Source of the DNA: UBA5399 sp964592125
GTDB lineage: Bacteria > Bacillota > Clostridia > Christensenellales > Christensenellaceae
Length of the DNA: 13,550 nucleotides
NCBI GenBank assembly: GCA_964592125.1
Contig: CAZQBV010000082.1
Span: 1 to 13,550 of the forward strand
Direction: 5' to 3'
Made by a program: the position numbers and the translations under genes. Of the stretch, positions 1-7,001 are shown one piece after another (position 1 is the stretch's first letter; every line of letters begins with the position of its first letter). The notes under the pieces are model-generated. The model was not told the DNA's origin. It saw only the letters and a list, made by a program, of their open reading frames with translations, and did not search any database.

Positions 1-210
1 AACGCCCCTATGCCATCTTGCGCATTGCATCCGACCGCAGGTACAAAGCCAAGGATGGCAGCTACGGGAGACTTTGAAACGGTAACAGTTTCTAAAGATG
101 ACGGCAGCGTACAGACGGGATTTTTGGTAAAAGCGCACGAGGTAGAGTTTTTGTCGGTAAAACCCAAAAAGGATATTACTGAAGAAACGTTGGAAATTCC
201 AGAGATTTAA
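1..210 (+). pseudogene. Single-stranded DNA-binding protein-like remnant, frameshifted
   Basis: The 3' part of a gene entering from the left edge. Codons starting at position 3 read RPYAILRIASDRRYKAKDGS, which resembles the SSB OB-fold segment found in conjugative-element SSB-like proteins, but this frame stops at 75-77. One base over, the frame continues from about position 70 as DFETVTV, then a KDDGSVQTGF and HEVEFLS tail typical of SSB C-terminal strands, and stops at 208-210. The two halves join if one base is removed around 66-70. The segment between the DF strand and the KDDGS strand also seems shorter than usual in the family, so an internal deletion is possible. The stop overlaps the ribosome site of the next gene, indicating an operon. 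An ATG at 10 opens the second frame but gives no sensible N-terminus. The SSB assignment rests on recalled family resemblance. Confidence 0.5.
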
Positions 211-219
211 GGAGGATTT

Positions 220-915
220 ATGAGAAATACCGGAACTACATATTTAAGCACGGACAAAAAGCCGAAGGTGCTGGAAGAACTGCGGGATTTGCTTCCACCA
301 TTGCCTGTCGAACAGTTTGCCTCACTGGAAAAGGAAATCATAGCACACGGCTGTTACAGCCCGGTCATTGTAGATGAAGAAATGAATATAGTGGATGGAC
401 ATCACCGCCATAAGATATGTGAGAAACATAATGTTGCATATCGAATGGCGGTTTTTTCTTTTGAAACTATGTTGGAAGCAAAGCAATGGGCACTCAATAC
501 CCAGCGTAACCGCCGCAATCTTTCCACATGGGATTTGGGGCAGATTGCACTGAAGCTGAAACCGGATGTGGAAGCGAAGGCAAAAATGAATAAAGGTAAA
601 AGAACTGACCTTCGGACAACATTGTCCGAAGGTTCGGAAGAATTAGAACCAACAGACACAAAACAGGAAATTGCTGAATCCGTGGGAATAAGCCGTGGCA
701 CTATGAACAAAGTAATCCAAATTGACGAACATGCCCCTACCCCAATCAAGGAAGCGCTAAGCGCGGGCGAATTGTCGGTGAATCAAGGATACAATCTAAC
801 CAAACAGCTCAAAGACGTTGCTGAAGAAGAGCGTGAACAGGCTGCGGCACAGGCTGTGGAGATAGAGAAGGCCAAGAAGGAACTCAAAAAATCGGACACA
901 TCGCCATCTTTTTGA
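220..915 (+). CDS. ParB/Spo0J-like nuclease-fold DNA-binding protein, C-terminally truncated
   Basis: A plasmid/ICE-type ParB-like protein, expected to bind DNA for partition or for regulation of the element. The N-terminal half holds the ParB-like fold with the box IVDGHHRHKI (about residues 64-73), equivalent to the GERR-type motif. A helix-turn-helix-like segment, KQEIAESVGISRGTMNKV, lies around residues 147-165, followed by a Glu/Ala/Lys-rich helix. The ATG at 220 is set by a perfect AAGGAGG at 209-215. Recalled relatives run on beyond the AKKELKK helix, whereas here the reading frame ends a few codons later in SDTSPSF, exactly where a minus-strand transposase fragment begins. The native C-terminus therefore appears to have been cut off by an insertion. 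The DNA-binding core looks intact, so the product may still bind DNA. Its exact role (partition or regulation) cannot be told from sequence. Confidence 0.8.
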   Translation: MRNTGTTYLSTDKKPKVLEELRDLLPPLPVEQFASLEKEIIAHGCYSPVIVDEEMNIVDGHHRHKICEKHNVAYRMAVFSFETMLEAKQWALNTQRNRRNLSTWDLGQIALKLKPDVEAKAKMNKGKRTDLRTTLSEGSEELEPTDTKQEIAESVGISRGTMNKVIQIDEHAPTPIKEALSAGELSVNQGYNLTKQLKDVAEEEREQAAAQAVEIEKAKKELKKSDTSPSF

Positions 916-1180
916 GGTTCATTGCAGCAAACTTAAGCCTAAGCCAGTTAGTAACTCGGACAATCCCTTTGTGCAGTGTGTACCTCATGCCATATTTTTC
1001 TTTTGCATCGGCAAATACTCGCTCAATGGTCTGTCCTCGTCTTGTATACGTTTCTTTCCCTTTTTGCGAATGGCGAAAGTCTTCCGCACGTTCTATGTAG
1101 TCTTCCCAAATATGTTTATGCACCAACTTCTGATAGTTTTTGTTCTGTGTACAATTTCCAAGTTTTGTGGAACAAGGCAA
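884..1180 (-). pseudogene. IS1182-type transposase, C-terminal fragment
   Basis: The last ~98 codons of a DDE transposase. Diagnostic pieces are HIWEDY, then the catalytic-Glu block QTIERVFADAKEKYGMR, then a terminal FAAMNLKKMA, all typical of the C-terminus of IS1182-type (DDE_Tnp_1) transposases. The N-terminal two-thirds, with the first catalytic Asp residues, is absent: upstream on this strand (above about 1180-1195) the sequence becomes the remnant of another gene. The stop (884-886) lies inside the end of the parB-like gene, and the last five residues are probably host sequence read in frame. The apparent start is a TTG without a convincing ribosome site. No terminal inverted repeats were recognised. 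This is an inactive insertion-sequence scar. Confidence 0.85.
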
Positions 1181-1410
1181 GTGATGGATGGAAAGCTTTT
1201 GATACGACTACCGAGGGGATAGAGTATGCCGCTGAAAACCTTGCTAATAACTATTTAAAAAGGGATGGCAAGTACTACAGAGGGGATAGTGTGAAAGGCA
1301 TATCGGTTCTCTACTGCGAACAAAGCGAAAGTTGGGCGCAGCAGATAGAGGAGATGATGTACAAAATACAAATGAAAGAACTTAAAGGCAGAGGGTTAGG
1401 TTCCGAATGA
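1174..1410 (+). pseudogene. Glucosaminidase-like cell-wall hydrolase, C-terminal fragment
   Basis: In the frame ending at TGA 1408-1410 the sequence reads GWKAFDTTTEGIEYAAENLA, then NNYLKRDGKYYRGDSVKGIS, then SWAQQIEEMMYKI. This pattern (EGIxxxAxxLxxNYL, GKYYxGxxxKGI, W...I..IM) matches the C-terminal lobe of N-acetylglucosaminidase/lysozyme-like domains that cut peptidoglycan, and such domains occur in conjugative elements. The catalytic N-terminal lobe is missing. The frame continues upstream without a stop, but that part is only the antisense of the IS1182 fragment, so an apparent ORF from about 976 is an artefact. The junction lies at about 1170-1195. Probably a gene interrupted by the insertion sequence and then reduced by deletion. 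Moderate confidence in the family, high in the truncation. Confidence 0.6.
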
Positions 1411-1483
1411 ACCCTAAGCATATTGGAAAGGGTCTACCAAAACCTATCCCTTGCAAGTAGAAAATTTTTTCTATTTTTTGCTG

Positions 1484-1512
1484 TTTTTGCTTTATATTTG
1501 TGATATTATAAA
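1484..1512 (+). promoter_or_regulatory. Candidate sigma-A promoter for the repeat-rich surface protein
   Basis: TTTTTG at 1484-1489 and TATAAA at 1507-1512 with a 17-base spacer. An overlapping alternative is TTGCTG (1478-1483) with TGATAT (1501-1506), also spaced by 17. Both -35 boxes are poor and the region is AT-rich, so chance matches are likely. Confidence 0.28.
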
Positions 1513-1566
1513 TTTATTAGAGAAAATTTGCAGAAATAGGCTGCATAAAAAATTATTCAGATCGGT

Positions 1567-1585
1567 TTGTTTTTTAAAAAAACAA
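1567..1585. repeat. Inverted repeat TTGTTTTTT-A-AAAAAACAA
   Basis: Nine-base arms around a single central A, within the AT-rich leader. In RNA it could form a weak hairpin of A-U pairs. It could be a symmetric protein site or simply low-complexity sequence. Confidence 0.4.
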
Positions 1586-1716
1586 CAGAATTACGCAGAA
1601 AAAGATATTTTGTAACAAGTAAATTCTATTTGCAAAGCATTTTGCAACGTTAAAAAGGTAAAAATAAAAAGATTGAAGGGGTGTAGCCATGCCCCAAAAC
1701 AGGAGGGAATGGAAAG

Positions 1717-4700
1717 ATGAAGAGAGCAAGGAAAACGAAGAAATTGGCACTGAGAAAATGGATGGCGGTAGCAGTGGCGGTAGTTCTGGCAATTGGCCTG
1801 ATGCTGCCCACAGGTGTGCTGGCGGGCGAAGCGCCGCAGGTGGAGGGTACGCCGCAGGTGGAGGAAGCGCCACAGCCAAGCGAGCCGGAAGCGGTGGAGC
1901 TGGAAGAGCAATCGGCACAGAGCGAGCAGCCACCAGCGGCAGACATAACGGAGCTCACCGAAATAGAAGCAGTGGAGGCAGAAGAAGCGCCACAGGTTGC
2001 GTTGCAAGCAGCTGACATAGTTATTGCAGATGCGTCTGGCACCATCACAATAGCGAAAGATGGCGCGAACACACTGAAAGTGACGGGAGACACAATCCCA
2101 GAGCAAACAGGCATCGCCCCCAACAATACCATCACATTCAGTGGCACATCCAGCACCACATCTCCCCTTCAAATTGTGGTGGCAGCGGATACGGCAACTG
2201 TAAGTGACTTGCCTGCAACAGGCGTACAGGTGTTGCTTAACAATGCAACAATCAATACCTCCATCGCAAGCTTAGGTGATGATATCTGTGCCTTCCGGAT
2301 TGAGCCGGGTGCAAATGTGAACCTTCTTTTGCAGGGTACTAATGAGCTGCAAAGCGGCTTGAACAAAGCCGGGCTGGAAGTCGCCAAAGATAGTACAGAA
2401 GCGAAAATCACCATACAAAGCTACAACGGCATTGATGCAGACAGCACGCTTTCCGCCAAATCTGGTGGCTACGGTGCGGGCATCGGCGGCAGCTTTAATA
2501 CAAACAAAGACGCGGGCAGCATCACCATAAAAAGCGGCACGATAGAGGCGTACAGCGCATACCAAATGGGTGCGGCTGATGCCAGAGGCTACGGTGCGGG
2601 TATTGGCGGCGGGTTTGGACTTTCTGATTCTGACACTGCAACAGGCGGCGCGGGCGGTACGGTAACCATTAAGGGCGGCACAGTATATGCGTATAGTGCA
2701 TACAACGAGTTAGCTTATGCCAACGGCATAGGTGCAGGCATCGGCGGAGGGTTTGGAAGTTCTGATTCTGGTGCTGCAAGCGGCGGCGCGGGCGGCACGG
2801 TAACCATTGAAGGCGGCACAGTAACGGCAGCCAGCGCATATAGCAACGCAGCTAGCGATTCGTTTACTGCCAGCGGAAAAGGCGCGGGTATTGGTGGAGG
2901 GAGTGGGATTTCTAATTCTAACGCTGCAACCGGCGGTGCGGGCGGCATCATAACCATTAAGAGCGGCATTGTACAGGCATGGAGCGGATACAGTACGGCG
3001 GGTCAAGCTGAAGGCGTCGGTGCGGGTATCGGCGGCGGGAATGGATATGGAGAGAGCGGCGGGAATGCAAGTGGAACCGGCGGCGCAGGAGGCATCATAA
3101 CCATTGAGCACGGCACCGTAACGGCAGCCTGCTCACGCAGCGCCTCAGATAATACAAGCCACTTCGCACTAGCCTTCGGCGCGGGCATTGGTGGCGGATC
3201 TGGAAACAAAAAAGGCGGCGCGGGCGGCATAATAACCATTCAGGGCGGCACGGTAACGGCAGCCAGCGGCTATGCCAAGTCAGGTGCTGCCGACGCCAGT
3301 GGCGCAGGCATCGGCGGCGGATCTGGCTTTTTTAGTGACAAACATGCAAACGGTGGCGATGGCGGCAATGTAACCATTGAGGGCGGAATTGTACAGGCAT
3401 GGTGCGGAACATCTGATTCACCAACAGCACTAGTGTCTCACTTAGCAGCAGGCATAGGTGGCGGGTATGGTACCACCGACTCAGGTGACGGGATGGGAAC
3501 TGCTGCCATCAGACCAGCAAGTGTGAATGACGGAGCAGCAGGCACCACCAAGATCACAATTAGCAGTGTGCGCTCAATTGGCATTAATGACGAAACTAAG
3601 GGCGCAGACATTGTGGGCGGTGCAAAGAATGGCACTACTGATGTTTATCTGAATGTGCTGCAATTGGGAGACCCAGCGATTAAAAATACCGCAGTGACAA
3701 GTCTCCGTTATGGTGGTGTAACCAGTAACGGGCTTGTGGACGTCAAAACAGACAGCGAAGGCAAGTTGTATTTCTGGCTGCCGGAGAGTGCGGCAGAGGA
3801 AGAGGTTACGGTTACTGCAGGTGGTAAGAAGTACAGCAAAGAATATAAGCGTACTACAAACCCAGACATACAGGTTTTACCACTGATTGATGTAACACCA
3901 CCGACGCCACCGATAACACCACCGATGCCACCAGAAACACCCGCCATCACAGGGGTAGCGGTTTTGCCCGAAACGGCAACGGTAGCAAAAGGCAAAACAA
4001 TGCAGTTTGCCGCAGACGTGACCGCAGTGGGCGGCGCAAGCACAACAGTGGATTGGAGTGTGGATGGCACAGCCTCTACCATAGATAACTCTGGTAAGTT
4101 AACAGTTGCAATAGGCGAGACAAACAAGGAGTTGACCGTAACGGCAACCTCCACATTTGACACCAGCAAAAAAGCTACCGCTACAGTAACAGTAACAGTG
4201 GATGTGCTGGGCGTGTGCTGGGGGCAAGCACGTATGGATCTTACGCCGGGCAGGTCTGCCAAGGTGCCCGCTTGTGTGTATATGGATGACGGCGCGGGCG
4301 GTGTGTTTACCGCACAACCGGAATTTGTTTCGAAAAACCCGGATGTGGCAACAGTGGATGCCGATGGGAAGATTACAGCAACCAAAACGCTGGGCAAGGT
4401 GGCTAAAAAAGCGGTGATTGTGGCAAGCTCTAAAGACGACCCCGCCAAAAAAGCGGAGCTGATAGTTTGGGTGAAGCCCAAGGCAGCAGCCAGCAGCAGC
4501 GTGAACATTTACCAATCTCCTGCAGGCAAGAAACTAACAGTGGGGCAAGCTGGGCGCGTTCGCGCAAGGGTGAACCAAAGCGGCCAGTGGGGCACCAATG
4601 CGGTGGTAACCTACCAAAGCAGCCAACCAAGTGTGATTTCGGTGGACAGCACAGGGCGCGTGGCGGGGCTGAAACCGGGCACGGCAAGCATTGTGGCCAG

Positions 4701-4743
4701 CGCGGGCGGCAAAAGTGCCAAGATAGAAATTACCGTGAAATAG
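1717..4743 (+). CDS. Secreted surface protein with GAGIGG(G) repeats and Ig-like domains
   Basis: A 1008-residue exported protein of unknown function. A signal peptide spans residues 1-36: a Lys/Arg-rich start (MKRARKTKK), a hydrophobic core, and likely cleavage after GVLA. Next come an acidic Pro/Glu-rich stretch (about 37-95), a domain with no motif I recognise (about 96-245), and eight ~45-residue units, each with GAGIGG(G) or AAGIGGG and mostly an (V/I)TI.(G/S)G(T/I)V strand (about 250-610). These probably form a beta-solenoid. A Pro-rich linker (TPPTPPITPPMPPETP, about 727-743) leads to two or three Ig-like modules; the last, ending in SVDSTGRVAGLKPGTASIVA, is a classic BIG2-type domain. 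There is no LPXTG motif, membrane tail or S-layer domain, so it is either secreted or held non-covalently. The ATG at 1717 is chosen for the AGGAGGG site and signal peptide. Likely an adhesin or carbohydrate-contact protein; this is inference. Confidence 0.85.
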   Translation: MKRARKTKKLALRKWMAVAVAVVLAIGLMLPTGVLAGEAPQVEGTPQVEEAPQPSEPEAVELEEQSAQSEQPPAADITELTEIEAVEAEEAPQVALQAADIVIADASGTITIAKDGANTLKVTGDTIPEQTGIAPNNTITFSGTSSTTSPLQIVVAADTATVSDLPATGVQVLLNNATINTSIASLGDDICAFRIEPGANVNLLLQGTNELQSGLNKAGLEVAKDSTEAKITIQSYNGIDADSTLSAKSGGYGAGIGGSFNTNKDAGSITIKSGTIEAYSAYQMGAADARGYGAGIGGGFGLSDSDTATGGAGGTVTIKGGTVYAYSAYNELAYANGIGAGIGGGFGSSDSGAASGGAGGTVTIEGGTVTAASAYSNAASDSFTASGKGAGIGGGSGISNSNAATGGAGGIITIKSGIVQAWSGYSTAGQAEGVGAGIGGGNGYGESGGNASGTGGAGGIITIEHGTVTAACSRSASDNTSHFALAFGAGIGGGSGNKKGGAGGIITIQGGTVTAASGYAKSGAADASGAGIGGGSGFFSDKHANGGDGGNVTIEGGIVQAWCGTSDSPTALVSHLAAGIGGGYGTTDSGDGMGTAAIRPASVNDGAAGTTKITISSVRSIGINDETKGADIVGGAKNGTTDVYLNVLQLGDPAIKNTAVTSLRYGGVTSNGLVDVKTDSEGKLYFWLPESAAEEEVTVTAGGKKYSKEYKRTTNPDIQVLPLIDVTPPTPPITPPMPPETPAITGVAVLPETATVAKGKTMQFAADVTAVGGASTTVDWSVDGTASTIDNSGKLTVAIGETNKELTVTATSTFDTSKKATATVTVTVDVLGVCWGQARMDLTPGRSAKVPACVYMDDGAGGVFTAQPEFVSKNPDVATVDADGKITATKTLGKVAKKAVIVASSKDDPAKKAELIVWVKPKAAASSSVNIYQSPAGKKLTVGQAGRVRARVNQSGQWGTNAVVTYQSSQPSVISVDSTGRVAGLKPGTASIVASAGGKSAKIEITVK
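2461..3560 (+). repeat. Coding tandem array of eight GAGIGG(G) units
   Basis: Degenerate tandem units of roughly 120-160 bases inside the surface-protein gene. Each carries a core such as ggtgcgggcatcggcggc followed, after a variable Ser/Asp/Asn loop, by GGAGG and a strand like TVTIEGGTV or IITIKSGIV. The ends of the units come in two flavours, ATVTAASAY-like (units 2, 3, 5, 6) and IVQAW (units 4, 7). The last unit is degenerate. Loops vary in length and sequence while the core is kept, as expected for a solenoid with exposed variable loops. The array could recombine and change copy number. Confidence 0.85.
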
Positions 4744-4754
4744 AAATCATTGAT

Positions 4755-4803
4755 TCAACCAAGCCCCCCGCCATACAAGCAATATGGTGGGGAGGTTGAT
4801 TTG
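4755..4803 (+). terminator. Hairpin terminator after the surface-protein gene
   Basis: Eleven bases after the stop, outer arms TCAACC (4755-4760) and GGTTGA (4794-4799) enclose an inner 9-bp stem CCCCGCCAT/ATGGTGGGG (4766-4774 and 4784-4792, one G-T pair) with a 9-base loop. Only a short T run (TTT at 4800-4802) follows, so termination may be partial. Position and strength make this the likely end of the transcript. Confidence 0.6.
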
Positions 4804-4895
4804 TGCCATTGGTATAAAATTTAGCGTGAATCAAAGGGGCGAGTTAAGCACTGCTCCGATGTTTGGTTCACCAAACCTGTGGCAATTTGTAAGTG

Positions 4896-4924
4896 TTGAC
4901 TGATCCTCAACATAACCATATTTT
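4896..4924 (+). promoter_or_regulatory. Promoter for the adhesin gene
   Basis: TTGACT at 4896-4901, a 17-base spacer, and TATTTT at 4919-4924. The match to a sigma-A promoter is good and it is correctly placed upstream of the ribosome site at 4984. A perfect 6-bp hairpin, GTTTGG-TTCA-CCAAAC (4861-4876), lies just upstream of the -35 box and could be an operator; that is speculative. Confidence 0.5.
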
Positions 4925-4935
4925 AAATATTGCAT

Positions 4936-4966
4936 AAGAAAGGCACCGGAAACGGTGTTCTTTCTT
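4936..4966 (+). promoter_or_regulatory. GAAA-capped leader hairpin upstream of the adhesin gene
   Basis: AAGAAAGGCACCG (4936-4948), loop GAAA, CGGTGTTCTTTCTT (4953-4966), pairing along almost its whole length with one bulged base. It would begin about 5 nt into an RNA started from the promoter at 4896-4924, and is followed by TATATAAAAAAG, not a clean U tract. It may be a 5'-end stabilising hairpin or an attenuator. Confidence 0.45.
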
Positions 4967-5132
4967 TATATAAAAAAGAATTGGGAGGTTTTGCGTGTGC
5001 AAAAAAACAAATGCGGAAAGGTCGCTTTTTACGTTCAGATTGTGTACTGCCAAAACTCTGAATGGCAGGGAATAATCAGATGGACTGGCTCAATAGCTTT
5101 CGTCCGCCTCAGTAACAATCTACTTAAAAACA

Positions 5133-7001
5133 ATGAGTTATGTAAAGGCAGCAGAGCAACTTTGCTGGCTTTACTACTACATCGGCGGTGTAGGGATTGA
5201 CACCCCTTTTGCAACCCCCGCATCTCGTTCGTCCTTTGGCGCATTGCAATCCTCTTCGTATGGAGTGCCATTCAAAGGATATATTAACAATGTCACTTTG
5301 CGCACCGACCCATACAGCACCACGGGCGGTGGCTTTGTTGGCTCCACCAACCTCTCCAGTTATTGTACGACAGCAAGCTCGGCAACATTTAACATAACAT
5401 TCCCCAGCATTCCGGAAGAAGAACGTATCTTCCGTGGCGCAGTCCGCGAGATTATGTTCAACGGCTATCCCTTTACCGCAAAAGGTTTGTCGGCAGGAAG
5501 CGGAGTAGGCATCTCGTGGAGCGCTTGCACATGGGATGAAGCCATGATTGCCACAAACATCGCCCTGCAGCGACTGGGTATGATGTTTGGCGCGGGAAAT
5601 GACATGGGTAGCGCAAATGCGTTTCATTCCGGTGGCGTTACACGGGATAACGTGGCAAAATATGCCTGGTATTTGGAAACATTGGCACATCAATATATTG
5701 CCACGGAAGCGGCCAGCACTGGTATGATCATCACGCCACAAAGAAGCACTATGACATACAACGCAACAGACAATGTGTACGAACGCACAGTGACAATCTC
5801 CATTCCCGATGGTCAACCTGCAAATGGATACAACAATAAATTTACATTAAACAATGTAGATTTCCCCACAGGTACCAAGATGTATCTGAACGGCTCGGCA
5901 ACAGCGTTTGCGTTTGGCACGCTGCAAACATTAAAGGCAGATCACACGGCAAGCGTGAGGTTTACCGTACCCGCAGTATCCGCAAATGCAGATAAACTGT
6001 TCGGTTTTAACGGTACGCTCCAAACGGTCTTCAACGACTATAAGATTGGCGTGTTCCACAATGGGGGTGCTGCCGAGGGTTTCGCTATCGTAGCAGACCC
6101 GCAGGAATTCCCAGATCCCGACCCTGCCGCCTATCGTGATTCTACCCCCACTTATGCATATATGCGTACCCCAAACACAGGAACGCTCATTGTTCATAAA
6201 ATGGGTGAGGGTGACGATTCCGCAGGGTTGGCAGGCGCGGTAATCGGGCTGTATGAAAGCAACGGTACAACACTGATTGAGCAAAAAACAACACCTGCAA
6301 ACGGAAAGATTACATGGACGGGATTAGCCGCAGGAAGTTACAAGGTGAAAGAGATTTCAGCGCCTTTGGGTTATGAATTGAACACCACTTCTTACAGCGC
6401 AACCATTATAGGCGGTGAAACCACCACCAAAACAGTGCCCAACAACAAAGTGAAAATTCACATCGAAGTAACCACCACGGGCGAGGACACAGACAGCAAC
6501 GGTCTTGCCGGATGTAAAGTGGGGCTGTATGACGAAACGGGCACAACGCTGATTGAAGAAAAACAGGTAGACACAAGCGGCAAGGCTGTATTTGGTCCGA
6601 TTGCTGTTCAAGATTATGTGATCAAGGAAACCTTTGTTCCCTCACCATATGTGTTGGGTACAAATGGCACACACAAGGAAACAGAGCGTTTTGTTTCGGC
6701 CAATTACCAAACACCGAGATATTATGTTTCCATTGCGAATAAAAAAGCAAAGGGCTTTATCTCTATTGAGCGACGGGATATTGAAACCGGAACCACGCCA
6801 CAGGGTGACGCTACCTTAAATGGTGCGCGGTATGAACTGTTTAACGGTGGTTTGAAAGCAACCACAGCAACTACATTGCCCACCAGCCGCATGGTGGAAA
6901 CAACGATCATGCCACTGGGTGCATACACAATAAACGAAGTTTATACCCCCGAGGGATATCATGCTGGCGTTTCGCAATATCAGAAAAAACAAAGGAAGTA
7001 A
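5133..7001 (+). CDS. Cna-B/SpaA-type surface adhesin, 3' truncated, 5' start uncertain
   Basis: A cell-surface adhesin/pilin-like protein. Residues ~1-200 resemble a thioester (TED-like) adhesin domain: LCWLYYYIGGVG near the start, and DEAMIATNIALQRL (about residues 140-155) where such domains usually have ATQ.AIW. Three Cna-B/SpaA beta-sandwich repeats follow: about 348-435 (TGTLIVHK ... YKVKEISAPLGYEL), 440-533 (YVIKETFVPSPYVL) and 540-609 (NGARYELF ... YTINEVYTPEGY). The KE and NE positions fit the isopeptide-bond acid; the lysine is clear only in the first. There is no signal peptide at ATG 5133 and no good ribosome site there, while GGAGG at 4984-4988 sits correctly before GTG 4995 or 4997. 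The frame from 4995 meets two stops before 5133, suggesting a damaged N-terminus. No LPXTG or membrane anchor is reached: past about 6960 the frame reads intron sequence and ends at 7001. Confidence 0.7.
   Translation: MSYVKAAEQLCWLYYYIGGVGIDTPFATPASRSSFGALQSSSYGVPFKGYINNVTLRTDPYSTTGGGFVGSTNLSSYCTTASSATFNITFPSIPEEERIFRGAVREIMFNGYPFTAKGLSAGSGVGISWSACTWDEAMIATNIALQRLGMMFGAGNDMGSANAFHSGGVTRDNVAKYAWYLETLAHQYIATEAASTGMIITPQRSTMTYNATDNVYERTVTISIPDGQPANGYNNKFTLNNVDFPTGTKMYLNGSATAFAFGTLQTLKADHTASVRFTVPAVSANADKLFGFNGTLQTVFNDYKIGVFHNGGAAEGFAIVADPQEFPDPDPAAYRDSTPTYAYMRTPNTGTLIVHKMGEGDDSAGLAGAVIGLYESNGTTLIEQKTTPANGKITWTGLAAGSYKVKEISAPLGYELNTTSYSATIIGGETTTKTVPNNKVKIHIEVTTTGEDTDSNGLAGCKVGLYDETGTTLIEEKQVDTSGKAVFGPIAVQDYVIKETFVPSPYVLGTNGTHKETERFVSANYQTPRYYVSIANKKAKGFISIERRDIETGTTPQGDATLNGARYELFNGGLKATTATTLPTSRMVETTIMPLGAYTINEVYTPEGYHAGVSQYQKKQRK

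Larger units (their letters stand above)
1411..1716. other. AT-rich intergenic leader of the surface-protein gene
   Basis: About 300 bases without a convincing gene. It starts with a weak 5-bp hairpin (AAGGG...CCCTT, about 1429-1453) followed by T-rich runs, possibly a poor terminator. A candidate promoter (1484-1512) and a T6/A7 inverted repeat (1567-1585) follow. The end carries the ribosome site AGGAGGG (about 1702-1708) for the gene at 1717. If the candidate promoter is used, the mRNA leader would be about 200 nt, long enough for regulation, but I recognise no riboswitch or T-box. Confidence 0.6.

Noticed and set aside
976..1170. Plus-strand open frame running from 976 into the glucosaminidase-like fragment
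   Set aside because: The part before about 1170 is antisense to the transposase fragment and has no protein-like features; it is only a chance opening of the frame.
2461..3560. CRISPR-like repeat array
   Set aside because: The repeats are degenerate, in frame, and encode a regular protein motif; there are no conserved direct repeats with unique spacers and no cas genes.
3708..4508. Long minus-strand open frame (266 codons) opposite the surface protein
   Set aside because: A shadow of the GC-rich repetitive coding strand: no ribosome site and a low-complexity Ala/Val/Pro composition. The same applies to the minus-strand frames at 1591-2172, 2710-3111 and 3003-3239.
4995..5135. Stop-codon readthrough (recoded TAA/TAG) joining 4995 to the adhesin
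   Set aside because: Other genes in the window end normally at TAA, TAG or TGA, and nothing near the two stops suggests recoding. A damaged N-terminus is simpler.
5124..5816. Minus-strand frame of 230 codons opposite the adhesin
   Set aside because: Cys/His-rich shadow of the adhesin reading frame, with no start signals.
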